From NCBI GenBank assembly GCA_029244985.1, contig JAQWQD010000024.1, forward strand, positions 79,152 through 143,151: 64,000 nt of DNA. The letters run 5' to 3'. Each line of letters starts with the position of its first letter. Position 1 is the stretch's first letter. Shown in pieces: positions 17,189-26,326 of this stretch. This DNA is from Gammaproteobacteria bacterium (lineage in GTDB: Bacteria > Pseudomonadota > Gammaproteobacteria > Pseudomonadales > Pseudohongiellaceae). A program made the position numbers and the translations under genes. A model generated the notes under the pieces. The model did not search any database. It had not been told where the DNA came from and saw nothing but the letters and a program-made list of their open reading frames with translations.

Positions 17189-18109
17189 TTACTGCTTGAT
17201 AAATTTACGAATTATGCTGCCTTCACCACCTTCACCACCGGTAACTTCGCCTGTGTAGACGTTGCCTTGGGCATCGACAACAACACCTTCTGGCTCAGAC
17301 CCTTCGATGAAACCCATAACTGTGCCGTCCTCAGCACTCCCATAAGTGACACCGCGAAGCTGTTGGTAATCTGCGACATAAAGAATGTCATTTTGATCAA
17401 TAAAAATGCCACTTGGACGTCCAAATTGATCCCATTCCGTTAAATACTCGCCATCTTGAGTGAAGATTTGAATACGCAAATTAGCGCGATCTCCAACCAG
17501 CACTCTACCTCTTCTATCTATAACGATAGTATGCGGTAGATTAAATTCTCCCGGTCCTGCTCCTCGTTTACCCCATTCCATGAGATACCGGCCGTCTTTG
17601 TCATATTTCACAATACGGTTGTTCGAGTGGCCGTCGGCTACAAAGAAAGTGCCATCCTCAGCCTGAGCAACATCCGCTGGACCATTAAAGGTAGTTGGAC
17701 CGACACCAGTAAATCCTCGCGCGCCAAAACGCTGCAGAATATGGCCAGTAGTATCAATTTTTGTAATTGTATGGCCAAGTTGAGGATTAAAGTCCGTAGC
17801 CCAAAAAGTATCGCCGTCTGGAGTGGCCCGAAAACCATGAGGTGTTGCCACCCATTGCGGCCCGCCGAATGAATCCACCAGATTACCTTCTGGATCAAAT
17901 TTTAAAACAGGTGGGTCCGCACGGTGAAATGCATAAATAAATCCATCCGCATCGATAGTGACATTTGGCACCTGCCCCCATTCAATACCCTCCGGAAGTG
18001 GCTTCGGCCAATCAGGGTCCAGTACATAGTCCTGTGCAACCACGACACCTGTTTGGAATAGTGATAATACAAATAATGCTGAAACTAAATATTTTTTACT
18101 CAGAATCAT
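17189..18109 (-). CDS. Exported NHL-repeat protein (amidating-lyase-like fold)
   Basis: The 306-residue protein has a Sec signal peptide ([26 protein letters not shown]). NHL blades follow, such as [9 protein letters not shown]-type units: [57 protein letters not shown] and [28 protein letters not shown]. The set resembles the peptidyl-alpha-hydroxyglycine alpha-amidating lyase family, but no zinc or catalytic residue can be assigned with confidence. The gene at 29323-30498 is a longer relative ([32 protein letters not shown]). GGAG six bases upstream supports the ATG at 18109. Confidence 0.8.
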   Translation of the reverse strand: [306 protein letters not shown]

Positions 18110-18327
18110 GATTCGCTCCGTTCTTTTTATTATAAAGTAATTAATTGGCTTATTATGAATACAGTCGATCATCAGTGCATGAATAATGAATCTTTTCTCT
18201 CACTGTTTTAATACCGCGGATTAGCTAGCTTACACGTATCAGGCCGCGACAACCAGATTGTAACCGACGGGAATCGCTGATCACTGCGTATAGATAAATG
18301 ACACTTTAAATGTACAGGACAAACAGG

Positions 18328-18840
18328 ATGCAAAAGTTAATATTAGCAATTAGCGTTAGTATTTTGGGCCTCTGTGGTTCGGCTTCGGCAGCGGATGATA
18401 GTAATTCGAGCCTCGTTGCCATGGAAGATCTCGACAGCAATGGTGATGGAGTAATCAGTTTTGTTGAGTTTCAGGCGAGTCATAATGGCAGCCTGGCCCG
18501 CTTTGATACGGATCTGAATGATGTGTTGACTCTAGATGAGTTTCTCAATGCCCAACCCTCTCGCGGGCCTCGTTCTGGAAGCCGCGGGAAACGTATGCGT
18601 GAAAGAATGACTGAGCGAGCAATTGGTCGATTTCATGCTATGGATACTGATGATGACGAAGTTGTCACTCTTGCCGAATTTCAGGAAGCAAATTTCGAAC
18701 GCATCGATAGCGATAAGGATGGAGTATTGAGCGTAGCGGAAATGAAAGACCAGCGACGCGAACCACGAAGATCTCGCCGAGACCTCAAGAGTAATGGTAG
18801 AACTATGAACAGGGACGGAGGACAATCGTCAACGATCTAA
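18328..18840 (+). CDS. Exported EF-hand protein
   Basis: The 170-residue protein has a Sec signal peptide ending GSASAAD and four EF-hand-like loops. The clearest are DSNGDGVISFVEF, DTDDDEVVTLAEF and DSDKDGVLSVAEM. One loop lies in DTDLNDVLTLDEF. It should bind calcium in the periplasm. The C-terminal third is rich in arginine and serine. The ATG at 18328 follows AGGA at 18316-18319 by eight bases and is preferred over an in-frame ATG at 18310. It stands 28 bases before an ECF sigma gene, which suggests a shared transcript. Confidence 0.85.
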   Translation: MQKLILAISVSILGLCGSASAADDSNSSLVAMEDLDSNGDGVISFVEFQASHNGSLARFDTDLNDVLTLDEFLNAQPSRGPRSGSRGKRMRERMTERAIGRFHAMDTDDDEVVTLAEFQEANFERIDSDKDGVLSVAEMKDQRREPRRSRRDLKSNGRTMNRDGGQSSTI

Positions 18841-18868
18841 ATAAAAGTGTTAAAAGCTTCAAAACCCA

Positions 18869-19438
18869 ATGACCGACGAAGAATTGATGCAAGCAATTTG
18901 CAATGGGGATCAGGACGCCTATCAAACTGTTGTGAAACAGCATCTAAAATCCATTAGTCATTACGCCTTTAGAATCTTGGATGATCAAAGAGAAACTGAA
19001 GACATAACCCAGGAGGCTTTCTTAAAACTTTGGATAAATGCGGAGAAGTGGCAGCCAGAAAAAGCAAAACTATCAACGTGGCTGCACCGAATAACTCATA
19101 ACCTTTGTATAGACTACTTAAGAAAACATAGAAACATACAAACACAGGAAAATGTTGAGGAAGAAAATGAAAAACGAACGGACTGGCGAGACAGTCACGC
19201 TGACGGCGAAGAAGAACGGCTACAGGAATTACGGTTAAAAACTGCGGTCAATAGTCTTCCGGAGAATCAACGCAGCGCTCTAATGCTGTGTCACTACTCT
19301 GGATTCTCTAATAAAGAGGCCGCTGTTATCATGAATATCTCTGTCAAAGCTCTGGAATCAGCAATAGCTAGAGCAAAGCGCTCTTTGCGCAAACAACTGA
19401 GTGACGCTAATAGCGCCCAAAGCGAGGAAAAAGCATGA
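18869..19438 (+). CDS. ECF RNA polymerase sigma factor
   Basis: The 189-residue protein has region 2 (DQRETEDITQEAFLKLW, WLHRITHNLCIDYLRKH) and region 4 (LPENQRSALMLCHYSGFSNKEAA, ALESAIARAKRSLRKQL), typical of a group 4 sigma-70 factor. The two regions are joined by an acidic linker. It lies between an EF-hand gene and an anti-sigma-like membrane protein, then a Spy/CnrX-like protein. That is the usual layout of a sigma factor held at the membrane until an envelope signal arrives. The trigger could be metal or envelope stress. I could not find a matching promoter motif upstream. Confidence 0.9.
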   Translation: MTDEELMQAICNGDQDAYQTVVKQHLKSISHYAFRILDDQRETEDITQEAFLKLWINAEKWQPEKAKLSTWLHRITHNLCIDYLRKHRNIQTQENVEEENEKRTDWRDSHADGEEERLQELRLKTAVNSLPENQRSALMLCHYSGFSNKEAAVIMNISVKALESAIARAKRSLRKQLSDANSAQSEEKA

Positions 19439-19477
19439 CTTCGGAATTATCCTAATCCCTAAGTCAAGCATAATGAG

Positions 19478-19936
19478 ATGATGACAATAGAAGATTTCAC
19501 CCACTTTATTGAAATCTACGGCGCCGATCCGAATCGTTGGCCTATAGATTCAAATAAGTCCATCAAAGGCTTTCTACTTGACAATACCTCTGCCAAAAAA
19601 GTGTTAGCCGAATACCAAGAACTCGAGCAAAGAATGGACAGCTATGGTGTTCCAGAATTTCGGGGCCTGGAGCAGAAAGTATTAAAACAAGCGCTGCCAC
19701 CGCAGAGGAGCTCACTTCTTGCTCAACTGCTTAACTGGATCATCCCAAAGGAAGCGAGTAATAAACAGTTATGGAGGCCAGCGGTTGCCGCATGCTTACC
19801 CTTGATGTTTGGCATTGTACTAGGTAATTACTACAGCTTTGGCATTGATACAGTAATTGACGAATACGACTACTGGGAAGGCGAATTTGCCTTCCTTGCT
19901 CTCTCTGATTATTCCGAGGGGATGATCAATGAATAG
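19478..19936 (+). CDS. Putative membrane anti-sigma factor
   Basis: The 152-residue protein starts with EDFTHFIEIYGADPNRWP. This YGADPxRWP pattern recurs in small membrane proteins next to ECF sigma genes. A single hydrophobic helix lies at about residues 105-125 (AVAACLPLMFGIVLG), followed by a short acidic outer tail. A cytoplasmic N-terminal part that binds the sigma factor and a periplasmic tail is the expected topology. No zinc-binding HxxxCxxC is present. Its stop overlaps the next gene by eight bases. The role is inferred from position and topology. Confidence 0.7.
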   Translation: MMTIEDFTHFIEIYGADPNRWPIDSNKSIKGFLLDNTSAKKVLAEYQELEQRMDSYGVPEFRGLEQKVLKQALPPQRSSLLAQLLNWIIPKEASNKQLWRPAVAACLPLMFGIVLGNYYSFGIDTVIDEYDYWEGEFAFLALSDYSEGMINE

Positions 19937-20435
19937 AAGCCAACTAATCTTATCTGCCCTTGTGCTCTCACTTGCGCTGAATTTAATTTTTATCGGTGGT
20001 ATCAGTTTTCGCACATCAAATTTTCGCCCATTATCGCAAACGCTCTTTACACCTAATATAGGTTGGGTGGTGCGAGACTTAAGCGAAAGACGGCAAGCAG
20101 AGTTGGAGCCAATATTACTAAGAAGCAACGAACAGATTAGGCCGGAGCGAACTGAAATGTTCGCCACACAAAGGCGAGTTAAAAGATTAATTGCATCCGA
20201 CAATTTTGATGTCGATGCATTAAATGAAGCCTTCACTCAACTTCGTATTATTTCCAATCGCTATCAACAGTTATCCCACGAACAAACAACCGCTTTGTTG
20301 TCTAAACTTACCTTGGAAGAACGCCGCATTGCTCAGGAATTTATGCAGAGGCGAGGCCCTCGAGGAGATCGCGAAAGCCGTCTTGGGCGGGGTGGGGGTC
20401 GTGACAGGCCTTCTCCACCGCTGCGAGAGCTCTAA
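19929..20435 (+). CDS. Periplasmic Spy/CnrX-like sensor protein
   Basis: This 168-residue protein is anchored by an N-terminal helix (LILSALVLSLALNLIFIGGIS). It has a helical periplasmic domain with FDVDALNEAFTQLR and LTLEERRIAQEFMQRRGPRG, close to the Metal_resist/Spy/CpxP/CnrX pattern. CnrX and similar proteins sense metal and release a sigma factor. Spy and CpxP act as chaperones. The eight-base overlap with the anti-sigma-like gene supports a direct link. Histidine ligands seen in CnrX are not evident here, so metal sensing is only one option. Confidence 0.75.
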   Translation: MNRSQLILSALVLSLALNLIFIGGISFRTSNFRPLSQTLFTPNIGWVVRDLSERRQAELEPILLRSNEQIRPERTEMFATQRRVKRLIASDNFDVDALNEAFTQLRIISNRYQQLSHEQTTALLSKLTLEERRIAQEFMQRRGPRGDRESRLGRGGGRDRPSPPLREL

Positions 20436-20436
20436 A

Positions 20437-20679
20437 ATGGACAGCAAACAAATCGCCGATATTCCGCGAGGCAAATACCGTCACTATAAAAATCAGGAAT
20501 ACGAGTTAATCGACATCGTTCATCACAGCGAAACCCTGGAACCTTTAGTTCTGTATCGTGCACTGTATGATGATTTTGGACTTTGGGTCAGACCTTTCGC
20601 CATGTTTTTCGAATCAGTTGTAGTCGATGGAGAGAATATCCCGCGATTTCAATATGTTGATGAGAAGACTGAAAACTAA
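20437..20679 (+). CDS. DUF1653-family small protein
   Basis: The 80-residue protein begins at an ATG one base after the sensor gene stop, with GAGAG at 20425-20429. IPRGKYRHYKNQEYELIDIVHHSETLEPLVLYRALYDDFGLWVRPFAMFFE is the DUF1653 pattern, a small globular family with no known reaction. It is soluble and has no signal peptide. The tight spacing suggests co-translation with the stress cassette, though DUF1653 genes are found in many contexts. Confidence 0.85.
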   Translation: MDSKQIADIPRGKYRHYKNQEYELIDIVHHSETLEPLVLYRALYDDFGLWVRPFAMFFESVVVDGENIPRFQYVDEKTEN

Positions 20680-20883
20680 TTCATCGCACTTCGTCTAACT
20701 TAGTCAGTAGAACTCAACCAACTTTCTTATGGCCAAATACGCAAACTGAGTGCTTGCGCTTTTTAAAAATAAAAGAGCACAAATATACCGTAGCCTGCCA
20801 CTGGACTAGTTTGCAATATCCCGTATATCCTCCTCTTCCTTGAGAATCTGATAAACGAAATATTTTTCGAGGCCAACTCCAGC

Positions 20884-22551
20884 ATGTCCAAATTTTTAGT
20901 TATTCTGGCAACCAGTGCAATTTTGCTGAGCTGCAAGGATTCAACAACAAACTCCAGCACTACCTCTGGAGACGAACGCACATCCAGCAAAATTGAAAAC
21001 ACGCTGCATAAGCATATTGCGGTTTTGGCGTCAGATGAATTTGAAGGCCGCGCACCTGCCACACCCGGCGAAGAAAAAACTATCAATTATTTGCGAGATA
21101 CTTTTGCTGAATTAGGTGTTGATCCCGGTAATGGCGAATCTTATTTTCAGTCCGTTGCCGTAACAGAACTAACGACCGCCAGTAATGCCACTCTTTATAT
21201 CCAGGGCAGTGATTTCGAAGCAAGTTTTAATTATGGCGAAGAGATGATAGTAGGAACACAACAGCAAGTCCCTTATGTCACTGTGCAAGGCAGTGACATG
21301 ATCTTTGTTGGCTACGGTATCGTTGCGCCAGAGCGCAACTGGAATGACTATGCCGCCGTCGATGTTACCGACAAAACTGTAATCATCTTGATAAACGATC
21401 CGGGTTATACCACCCAAGATGAAAATTTGTTTAATGGTAATGCGATGACCTATTACGGCCGTTGGACTTATAAATATGAAGAAGCTGCAAGACAAGGTGC
21501 TGCTGCTGCTTTAATCGTTCATGAAACGGATCCAGCGGGTTACGGCTGGGAAGTAGTAAGCAGCAGCTGGGCTGGACCCCAAATAGGATTAGAAGCGGAA
21601 AATCTAAATGAAGATAAAACCGAAATTGAAGGCTGGCTTACTCTAGATTCTGCAAAGGCAATTTTTGAAGGTGTCGGCCTCAATTACAATGAGTTAAGCG
21701 AAGCGGCATCGCAGCCAGGTTTTACAGCAGTGGAACTAGGAGATATGCAAGCGAGCGTTAGCATTGAGAATTCCGTAAGAACCTCCATTTCACAAAATGT
21801 CATCGCGGCCATTCCAGGAAGTGAACGCCCTGAAGAAACGATTATCTACACTGCACATTGGGACCACCTTGGAGTCAACCCTGAGATTGAAGGCGACAGT
21901 ATCTTCAATGGTGCGGCTGACAATGCTACAGGGACAGCAGGACTGCTCGCCTTAGCAGAATTGCATATGCGGCAACCCGCGCCGGAACGTACTCTTGTCT
22001 TCTTAGCAGTTACCGCTGAGGAATCAGGATTACTTGGTTCTCAGTGGTATGCACAACAACCTATCTATCCAATTGAAACTACCGTGGCCAATATCAATAT
22101 GGACAACTTAAACACTTTTGGTCGCACGCGCGATGTTGTAGTAGTGGGTGCGGGTAGCAGTGAATTGGAAAAATATTTAGAAAAAGCAGCCAGCCTCCAG
22201 GGTCGATATGTAACTGCGGAACCAAACCCAGAACGTGGTTATTACTACCGCTCGGACCACTTCAATTTTGCCAAGGTAGGAATTCCAGCTCTGTATGCCG
22301 AATCAGGAGAAGACAATGTGAAAAACGGTCGGGAATGGGGTTCAGCGCAAGCACAAGACTATACCGACAATCGCTATCACGCACCTAGTGACGAATATAA
22401 CCCCAATTGGGATCTGAGTGGCGCCGCCGAAGACATACAAATGTACTATGAAATTGCTTCTGACTTAGTAAATTCGATGGATTTTCCGGAATGGTTCGAT
22501 AGCAATGAATTTAAAGCTATACGCGATGAATCAAGCGTCTTTCGTCCTTGA
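20884..22551 (+). CDS. M28-family zinc aminopeptidase, lipoprotein
   Basis: The 555-residue protein has a lipobox (ILLSC, Cys17). It shows all M28 ligands and catalytic residues: His325 in AHWDH, Asp346 in GAADN, Glu379-Glu380 in TAEES, Asp407 in NINMD and His459 in RSDHF. A protease-associated insert seems to lie at about residues 110-260. Such enzymes remove N-terminal residues from peptides outside the cell or in the periplasm. It stands alone on the plus strand. A convergent nucleoside transporter gene follows. Confidence 0.9.
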   Translation: MSKFLVILATSAILLSCKDSTTNSSTTSGDERTSSKIENTLHKHIAVLASDEFEGRAPATPGEEKTINYLRDTFAELGVDPGNGESYFQSVAVTELTTASNATLYIQGSDFEASFNYGEEMIVGTQQQVPYVTVQGSDMIFVGYGIVAPERNWNDYAAVDVTDKTVIILINDPGYTTQDENLFNGNAMTYYGRWTYKYEEAARQGAAAALIVHETDPAGYGWEVVSSSWAGPQIGLEAENLNEDKTEIEGWLTLDSAKAIFEGVGLNYNELSEAASQPGFTAVELGDMQASVSIENSVRTSISQNVIAAIPGSERPEETIIYTAHWDHLGVNPEIEGDSIFNGAADNATGTAGLLALAELHMRQPAPERTLVFLAVTAEESGLLGSQWYAQQPIYPIETTVANINMDNLNTFGRTRDVVVVGAGSSELEKYLEKAASLQGRYVTAEPNPERGYYYRSDHFNFAKVGIPALYAESGEDNVKNGREWGSAQAQDYTDNRYHAPSDEYNPNWDLSGAAEDIQMYYEIASDLVNSMDFPEWFDSNEFKAIRDESSVFRP

Positions 22552-22653
22552 GCCTCTATTTAGGTGATCTAGAAAGGAATAATGTCATTTTTTCTAATGG
22601 TCGGTTGTCATAAATGAGAAGCTACTTTGTAGGAGATGCTAGGGTAAAATTAA

Positions 22654-23925
22654 CTAGTAAAGTAAACCTGCAATTGCACCAGTCATACAGGTAGCTAACG
22701 TCCCTGAAAGTATCGATTTTGGAGCAAGCGCTACTATCTCATGAGCCCTTTCAGCACACATGCCACTGAGTCCAGCTATCATAATTCCCAGACTACCAAA
22801 GTTTGCAAATCCGCAAATTGCATAGGTCATAATTATTTTCGATTTCTCTGATAACGCTGTGGAGGGTAATTCGGACATGGCGAGGAAGGCTATAAATTCG
22901 TTGAGCGCAGTTTTTATGCCCATTAAAGAACCAGCCGCCTGTGCCTCATCCCAAGGAATACCCATAAACCATACCAAAGGCGCGAACATATAGCCGAAGA
23001 GTCTTTGTAGGGTTAATAGCTCATTACCAGGAAATGGAATCAATGATAAAAAGCTGTTTAATAAAGCGACCAGAGCCACTAGCACCAGAAGCATCGCTCC
23101 AACATTAACCATTAAGGCAATACCGTCACTAGTTCCCTTAGCTACCGCGTCCATAATATTGTGATACTTAGGACCAAAGTCTTTAGAATTTTTCGCCACA
23201 TCATCAGCAGAATCAGAGCTGGTAGCCGGCACCATAATAAGAGCCAACATGATCGCGGCGGGGGCACTTATCACCGAAGCTGTAATAATATGACTCAAGG
23301 CATTCCCAACCAATGGTTCAAGTACTACTGAATACAACACCATGACAGTGCCCGCGATTGTAGCCATCCCCACAGACATGACAACAAACAGTTCACTTCG
23401 GGTCAGTGCTTTAATATAGGGTCGAATCAGCGCGGGAGACTCCACCATACCGATAAAAATATTCGCAGCAGCGCTAAGACCTACAGCTCCCCCAACTCCA
23501 AGACCTCTTCTTAGTACATAAGCAAAGCCTTGCACAATAACCGGCAGAACTCGGTAGTGCCATAGAATGGCTGATAGCACGCTAAAAATCAGTATTAGTG
23601 GCAATATACGGAACGCCAAGATAACAGAGCTGCCAGGGTCACTTACATCGAATGGATACCCAACATTACTTGGGTCGCCACCTAGATATCCAAAAACAAA
23701 TAAAGTACCTGCCTCCGTTGCATCGACAATGGCTAAGACTCCGCGATTAATGCCATTCAATAGTTGCTGGAGAAAATTAAATCGAAAAACTATAAAGGCG
23801 AAGAAAAATTGTAGACCAAGCCCTGCTGCGATTAGTTTCCAATTAAGGGCTTTACGCTGCTCACTCAATAAAAAGGCTAGCCCAATAAAGACTGCAATCC
23901 CTACTAAAGCTTGCAAATAAAGCAA
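22654..23925 (-). CDS. CNT-family nucleoside transporter
   Basis: This 423-residue membrane protein has the concentrative nucleoside transporter pattern, with GMVESPALIRPYIKALTRSELFVVMSVGMATIAGTVM and AKGTSDGIALMVNVGAMLLVLVALVALLNSFL. It also has GIPWDEAQAAGSLMGIKTALNEFIAFLAM and ICGFANFGSLGIMIAGLSGMC. It should import nucleosides driven by sodium or protons. The start is a TTG supported by GGGGGA six bases before it. It is probably monocistronic. Confidence 0.9.
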   Translation of the reverse strand: MLYLQALVGIAVFIGLAFLLSEQRKALNWKLIAAGLGLQFFFAFIVFRFNFLQQLLNGINRGVLAIVDATEAGTLFVFGYLGGDPSNVGYPFDVSDPGSSVILAFRILPLILIFSVLSAILWHYRVLPVIVQGFAYVLRRGLGVGGAVGLSAAANIFIGMVESPALIRPYIKALTRSELFVVMSVGMATIAGTVMVLYSVVLEPLVGNALSHIITASVISAPAAIMLALIMVPATSSDSADDVAKNSKDFGPKYHNIMDAVAKGTSDGIALMVNVGAMLLVLVALVALLNSFLSLIPFPGNELLTLQRLFGYMFAPLVWFMGIPWDEAQAAGSLMGIKTALNEFIAFLAMSELPSTALSEKSKIIMTYAICGFANFGSLGIMIAGLSGMCAERAHEIVALAPKSILSGTLATCMTGAIAGLLY

Positions 23926-24185
23926 GGTATATCCCCCATTCGTTTCTCAGTTGATAGTTTCACGATCCATCGATTGAATGCAAGCAAGTACCTTGCCTGC
24001 TCAAATAAAAAAATAGTGAGTGAGTTCTCGGCTTTCGATTTAATTTAGCTTGTCTTGCATTCAGAATAAAACATCTCTTAAGACATAAAAATAAGAGCTC
24101 CTGATTTTCAACTGGTGGTGCGCTATACTCCGCGCACATCTTATGGAGCCTTCCCATTCCTGCCATACAGTCAGATATAAAACCT

Positions 24186-25433
24186 TTGGATGAAAGTACT
24201 TTTGAAGTATTTGGTATCAAGCAATTCCGTTGGTTGTTTCTCGGAAACGTCGCGTTCTTCTTCGCTATGCAGGGCCAAATGCTTACTCGCTCCCTCTTGG
24301 CATGGGAGCTAACCGGTGAAGCCACTGCTTTAGCCTTCATCAACCTAGTAGTCGCCGTTCCGCTTATCATTGCCTCACTCATCGGTGGTGCAATTACTGA
24401 CCGAGTTGAAAGAAGACGTTTGGTAATTACCGGTCAATGTCTCATTGTCGCCAATGAGATTTTTATTCTAGTGATGCTGCTGCTCGGTCGTTTAGAATTC
24501 TGGCACATGCTTTGCACTGCTTTCATCGCGGGTTGTGCATTTCCATTTATTATGCCGGCGCGAATGGCAATCACGATGAAAGTGGTTGGCCCGCAGCGAA
24601 TACAAAGGGCAATGGCTTTTCAAGCCGGAGCGATGAATCTCAATCGGGTGTTAGGGCCAGCTGTTATGGGCGTGGTCATCGCTCTCTACTCTTTTATCGG
24701 GGCCTACCTGCTCGCTATCTCGCTGTATGTCAGCGCAATCCTTTGTATGCTCGGAATAAATCGTAGTCATTCCAACGAAAATAGGGCAGACCCAAAACCA
24801 TTGCTGACAGATATCGCATATGGCTTCAGTTATATCCGCCAGAATCGTCCTGTTCTCATCTGCCTTTTATTTGGCTTGCTACCTATGTTTCTGGCCATGC
24901 CTTTTCAAAATATATTGGTAGTTATGGCAGAGGAAGTTTGGCAAGCAGGTGAAAGTGGCGTGGGCATCCTTATGGCGACAGGTGGAATCGGTGGCGTTTT
25001 TGGAGCAGTGTGGATAGCCCGAAGAGGAGATCATGCAAGCAGATTGAACGTTATGCTCGGAAGCACGTTCGCGTTTGGTATTTTCCTCGCGATTTTTACA
25101 CTAAGCAGTAATTTTTATCTCGCCCTAATACCCTTGTTGCTCGCGAACTTATGTGCCAGTGCTTGTCAAACAGTCAATAACGCCTCAATTCAATTATTAG
25201 TCGATGACAATGTGCGTGGGAGGATGAGTAGCTTCATGATGCTATCTTTTGGATTAACGCCAATCGGCGTATTTCCAATGGCCATTGCGGCAGACAATTA
25301 TGGTGCAGCTAATGCCATACTGGCTGCATCCTTGTTGCTGATAGTTTTTGTCGCGGTTTTTTATTCACTAAGCACAACACTAAGGAAGCTTGATCGCTCA
25401 GTAAACGAAAAAATGCTGAGCACTACTACTTAG
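24186..25433 (+). CDS. MFS transporter, exporter-like
   Basis: The 415-residue protein has about twelve helices. It carries the MFS loop GGAITDRVERRRLVITGQ, MPARMAITMKVVGPQRIQRAMAFQ and AVWIARRGDHASRLN, close to the EntS-like MFS_3 group of drug or siderophore exporters. The substrate is unknown. The frame has no upstream ATG, so a TTG at 24186 is the start. The stop codon overlaps the stop of the convergent metallo-beta-lactamase-like gene (four shared bases, TTAG), and no terminator lies between them. Confidence 0.85.
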   Translation: MDESTFEVFGIKQFRWLFLGNVAFFFAMQGQMLTRSLLAWELTGEATALAFINLVVAVPLIIASLIGGAITDRVERRRLVITGQCLIVANEIFILVMLLLGRLEFWHMLCTAFIAGCAFPFIMPARMAITMKVVGPQRIQRAMAFQAGAMNLNRVLGPAVMGVVIALYSFIGAYLLAISLYVSAILCMLGINRSHSNENRADPKPLLTDIAYGFSYIRQNRPVLICLLFGLLPMFLAMPFQNILVVMAEEVWQAGESGVGILMATGGIGGVFGAVWIARRGDHASRLNVMLGSTFAFGIFLAIFTLSSNFYLALIPLLLANLCASACQTVNNASIQLLVDDNVRGRMSSFMMLSFGLTPIGVFPMAIAADNYGAANAILAASLLLIVFVAVFYSLSTTLRKLDRSVNEKMLSTTT

Positions 25434-26293
25434 TTTCCAACGCGCTCTTCAGCGACATAATCTGCATAGCGCTGCTCAAGTCCTTCGATAGCACGAATAA
25501 AACCAGCAGAGTCAACAAAAGTATTAGGGCTGTATGCCTGCCCAGGTCGATATTTTTCATGCATATTGTATTGGCTGTTGTGAGCCGCCACCCATATATC
25601 TACATCCATCTCTTTCTGGCGTCGATAGGTATTTAGAAAATCCTCTGCAACACCTGGGTAGGTGGGGTTGAGGGTGAGTCGTTTACCTGGATTAATCGTC
25701 CCCATGTTAGCGATTAAAACGTTGTAGTCTTGGCCATTTTCAGACACTCGCATCGAATAACTGGAACTTCCCTCAGTGTGACCGGGATGGTGATAAACAG
25801 TTAACTCAAGTCCCCCAAGGGTAATAATTTCACCATCACGAATAATTTTATCGACATCAAGCGGCGTAAAGGTCGCTTCTCCGCCGAAATGAGGGTCACT
25901 AAAGCCTCCATCTTCCAGCACCTTGGCGTCACCCACAGTAGCCCACATCTCCGCGCCAGAAATCTCTTTTATCTCCGCTAAGGCAGCCGTGTGATCCCAA
26001 TGCGCTTGCTGGGTTAATAAAATCCGAATGTCTTCTAGCTGAAATCCCAAAGACTCCATATTATCTCGAATCATTTGAGTGGAATCTTCTAAGCCAGTAT
26101 TGACGAGAATATGTCCCTCATCCGTAGTAATCAAAAATACACTTAAATCATAACTGCCAACTCCGTAAAGGTTACCGATTATGCGAAACCCCTCAAAGGG
26201 TCTAACCCATCCTTCTGGTTGCGCATTAACCTGAGCAGCGGAAAAACTAAACAGCAGTCCTGATATGAGAAGTTGAACTATTATTTTTTTCAT
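25430..26293 (-). CDS. Subclass B3-like metallo-beta-lactamase homologue, GOB-type site
   Basis: The 287-residue protein has a Sec signal peptide (cleaved after NAQ). Its zinc ligands are Q96-x-H98-x-D100-H101, His172 (HPGHTEGS) and His238 (WVAAHNSQ). Gln in place of the first His is the mark of GOB-type B3 enzymes, such as those of Elizabethkingia. The fold is secure, but beta-lactam hydrolysis is not proved: B3 relatives in the environment may act on other substrates. The amidase gene ends 33 bases upstream, so the two are probably one transcript. Confidence 0.85.
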   Translation of the reverse strand: MKKIIVQLLISGLLFSFSAAQVNAQPEGWVRPFEGFRIIGNLYGVGSYDLSVFLITTDEGHILVNTGLEDSTQMIRDNMESLGFQLEDIRILLTQQAHWDHTAALAEIKEISGAEMWATVGDAKVLEDGGFSDPHFGGEATFTPLDVDKIIRDGEIITLGGLELTVYHHPGHTEGSSSYSMRVSENGQDYNVLIANMGTINPGKRLTLNPTYPGVAEDFLNTYRRQKEMDVDIWVAAHNSQYNMHEKYRPGQAYSPNTFVDSAGFIRAIEGLEQRYADYVAEERVGN

Positions 26294-26326
26294 TCTCTTA
26301 TTCTCTTAATTTTTCTAGAAGTTTGT

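Noticed and set aside
18260..18295. GTAACC followed by CGTATAGA, like an ECF promoter upstream of the EF-hand gene
   Set aside because: The spacer is about 21 bases, longer than the usual 15-18, so the match is too weak to annotate.
23960..24382. Minus-strand frame of 140 codons
   Set aside because: It overlaps the start of the MFS gene, which has clear family motifs; codon use in the shadow frame is not protein-like.
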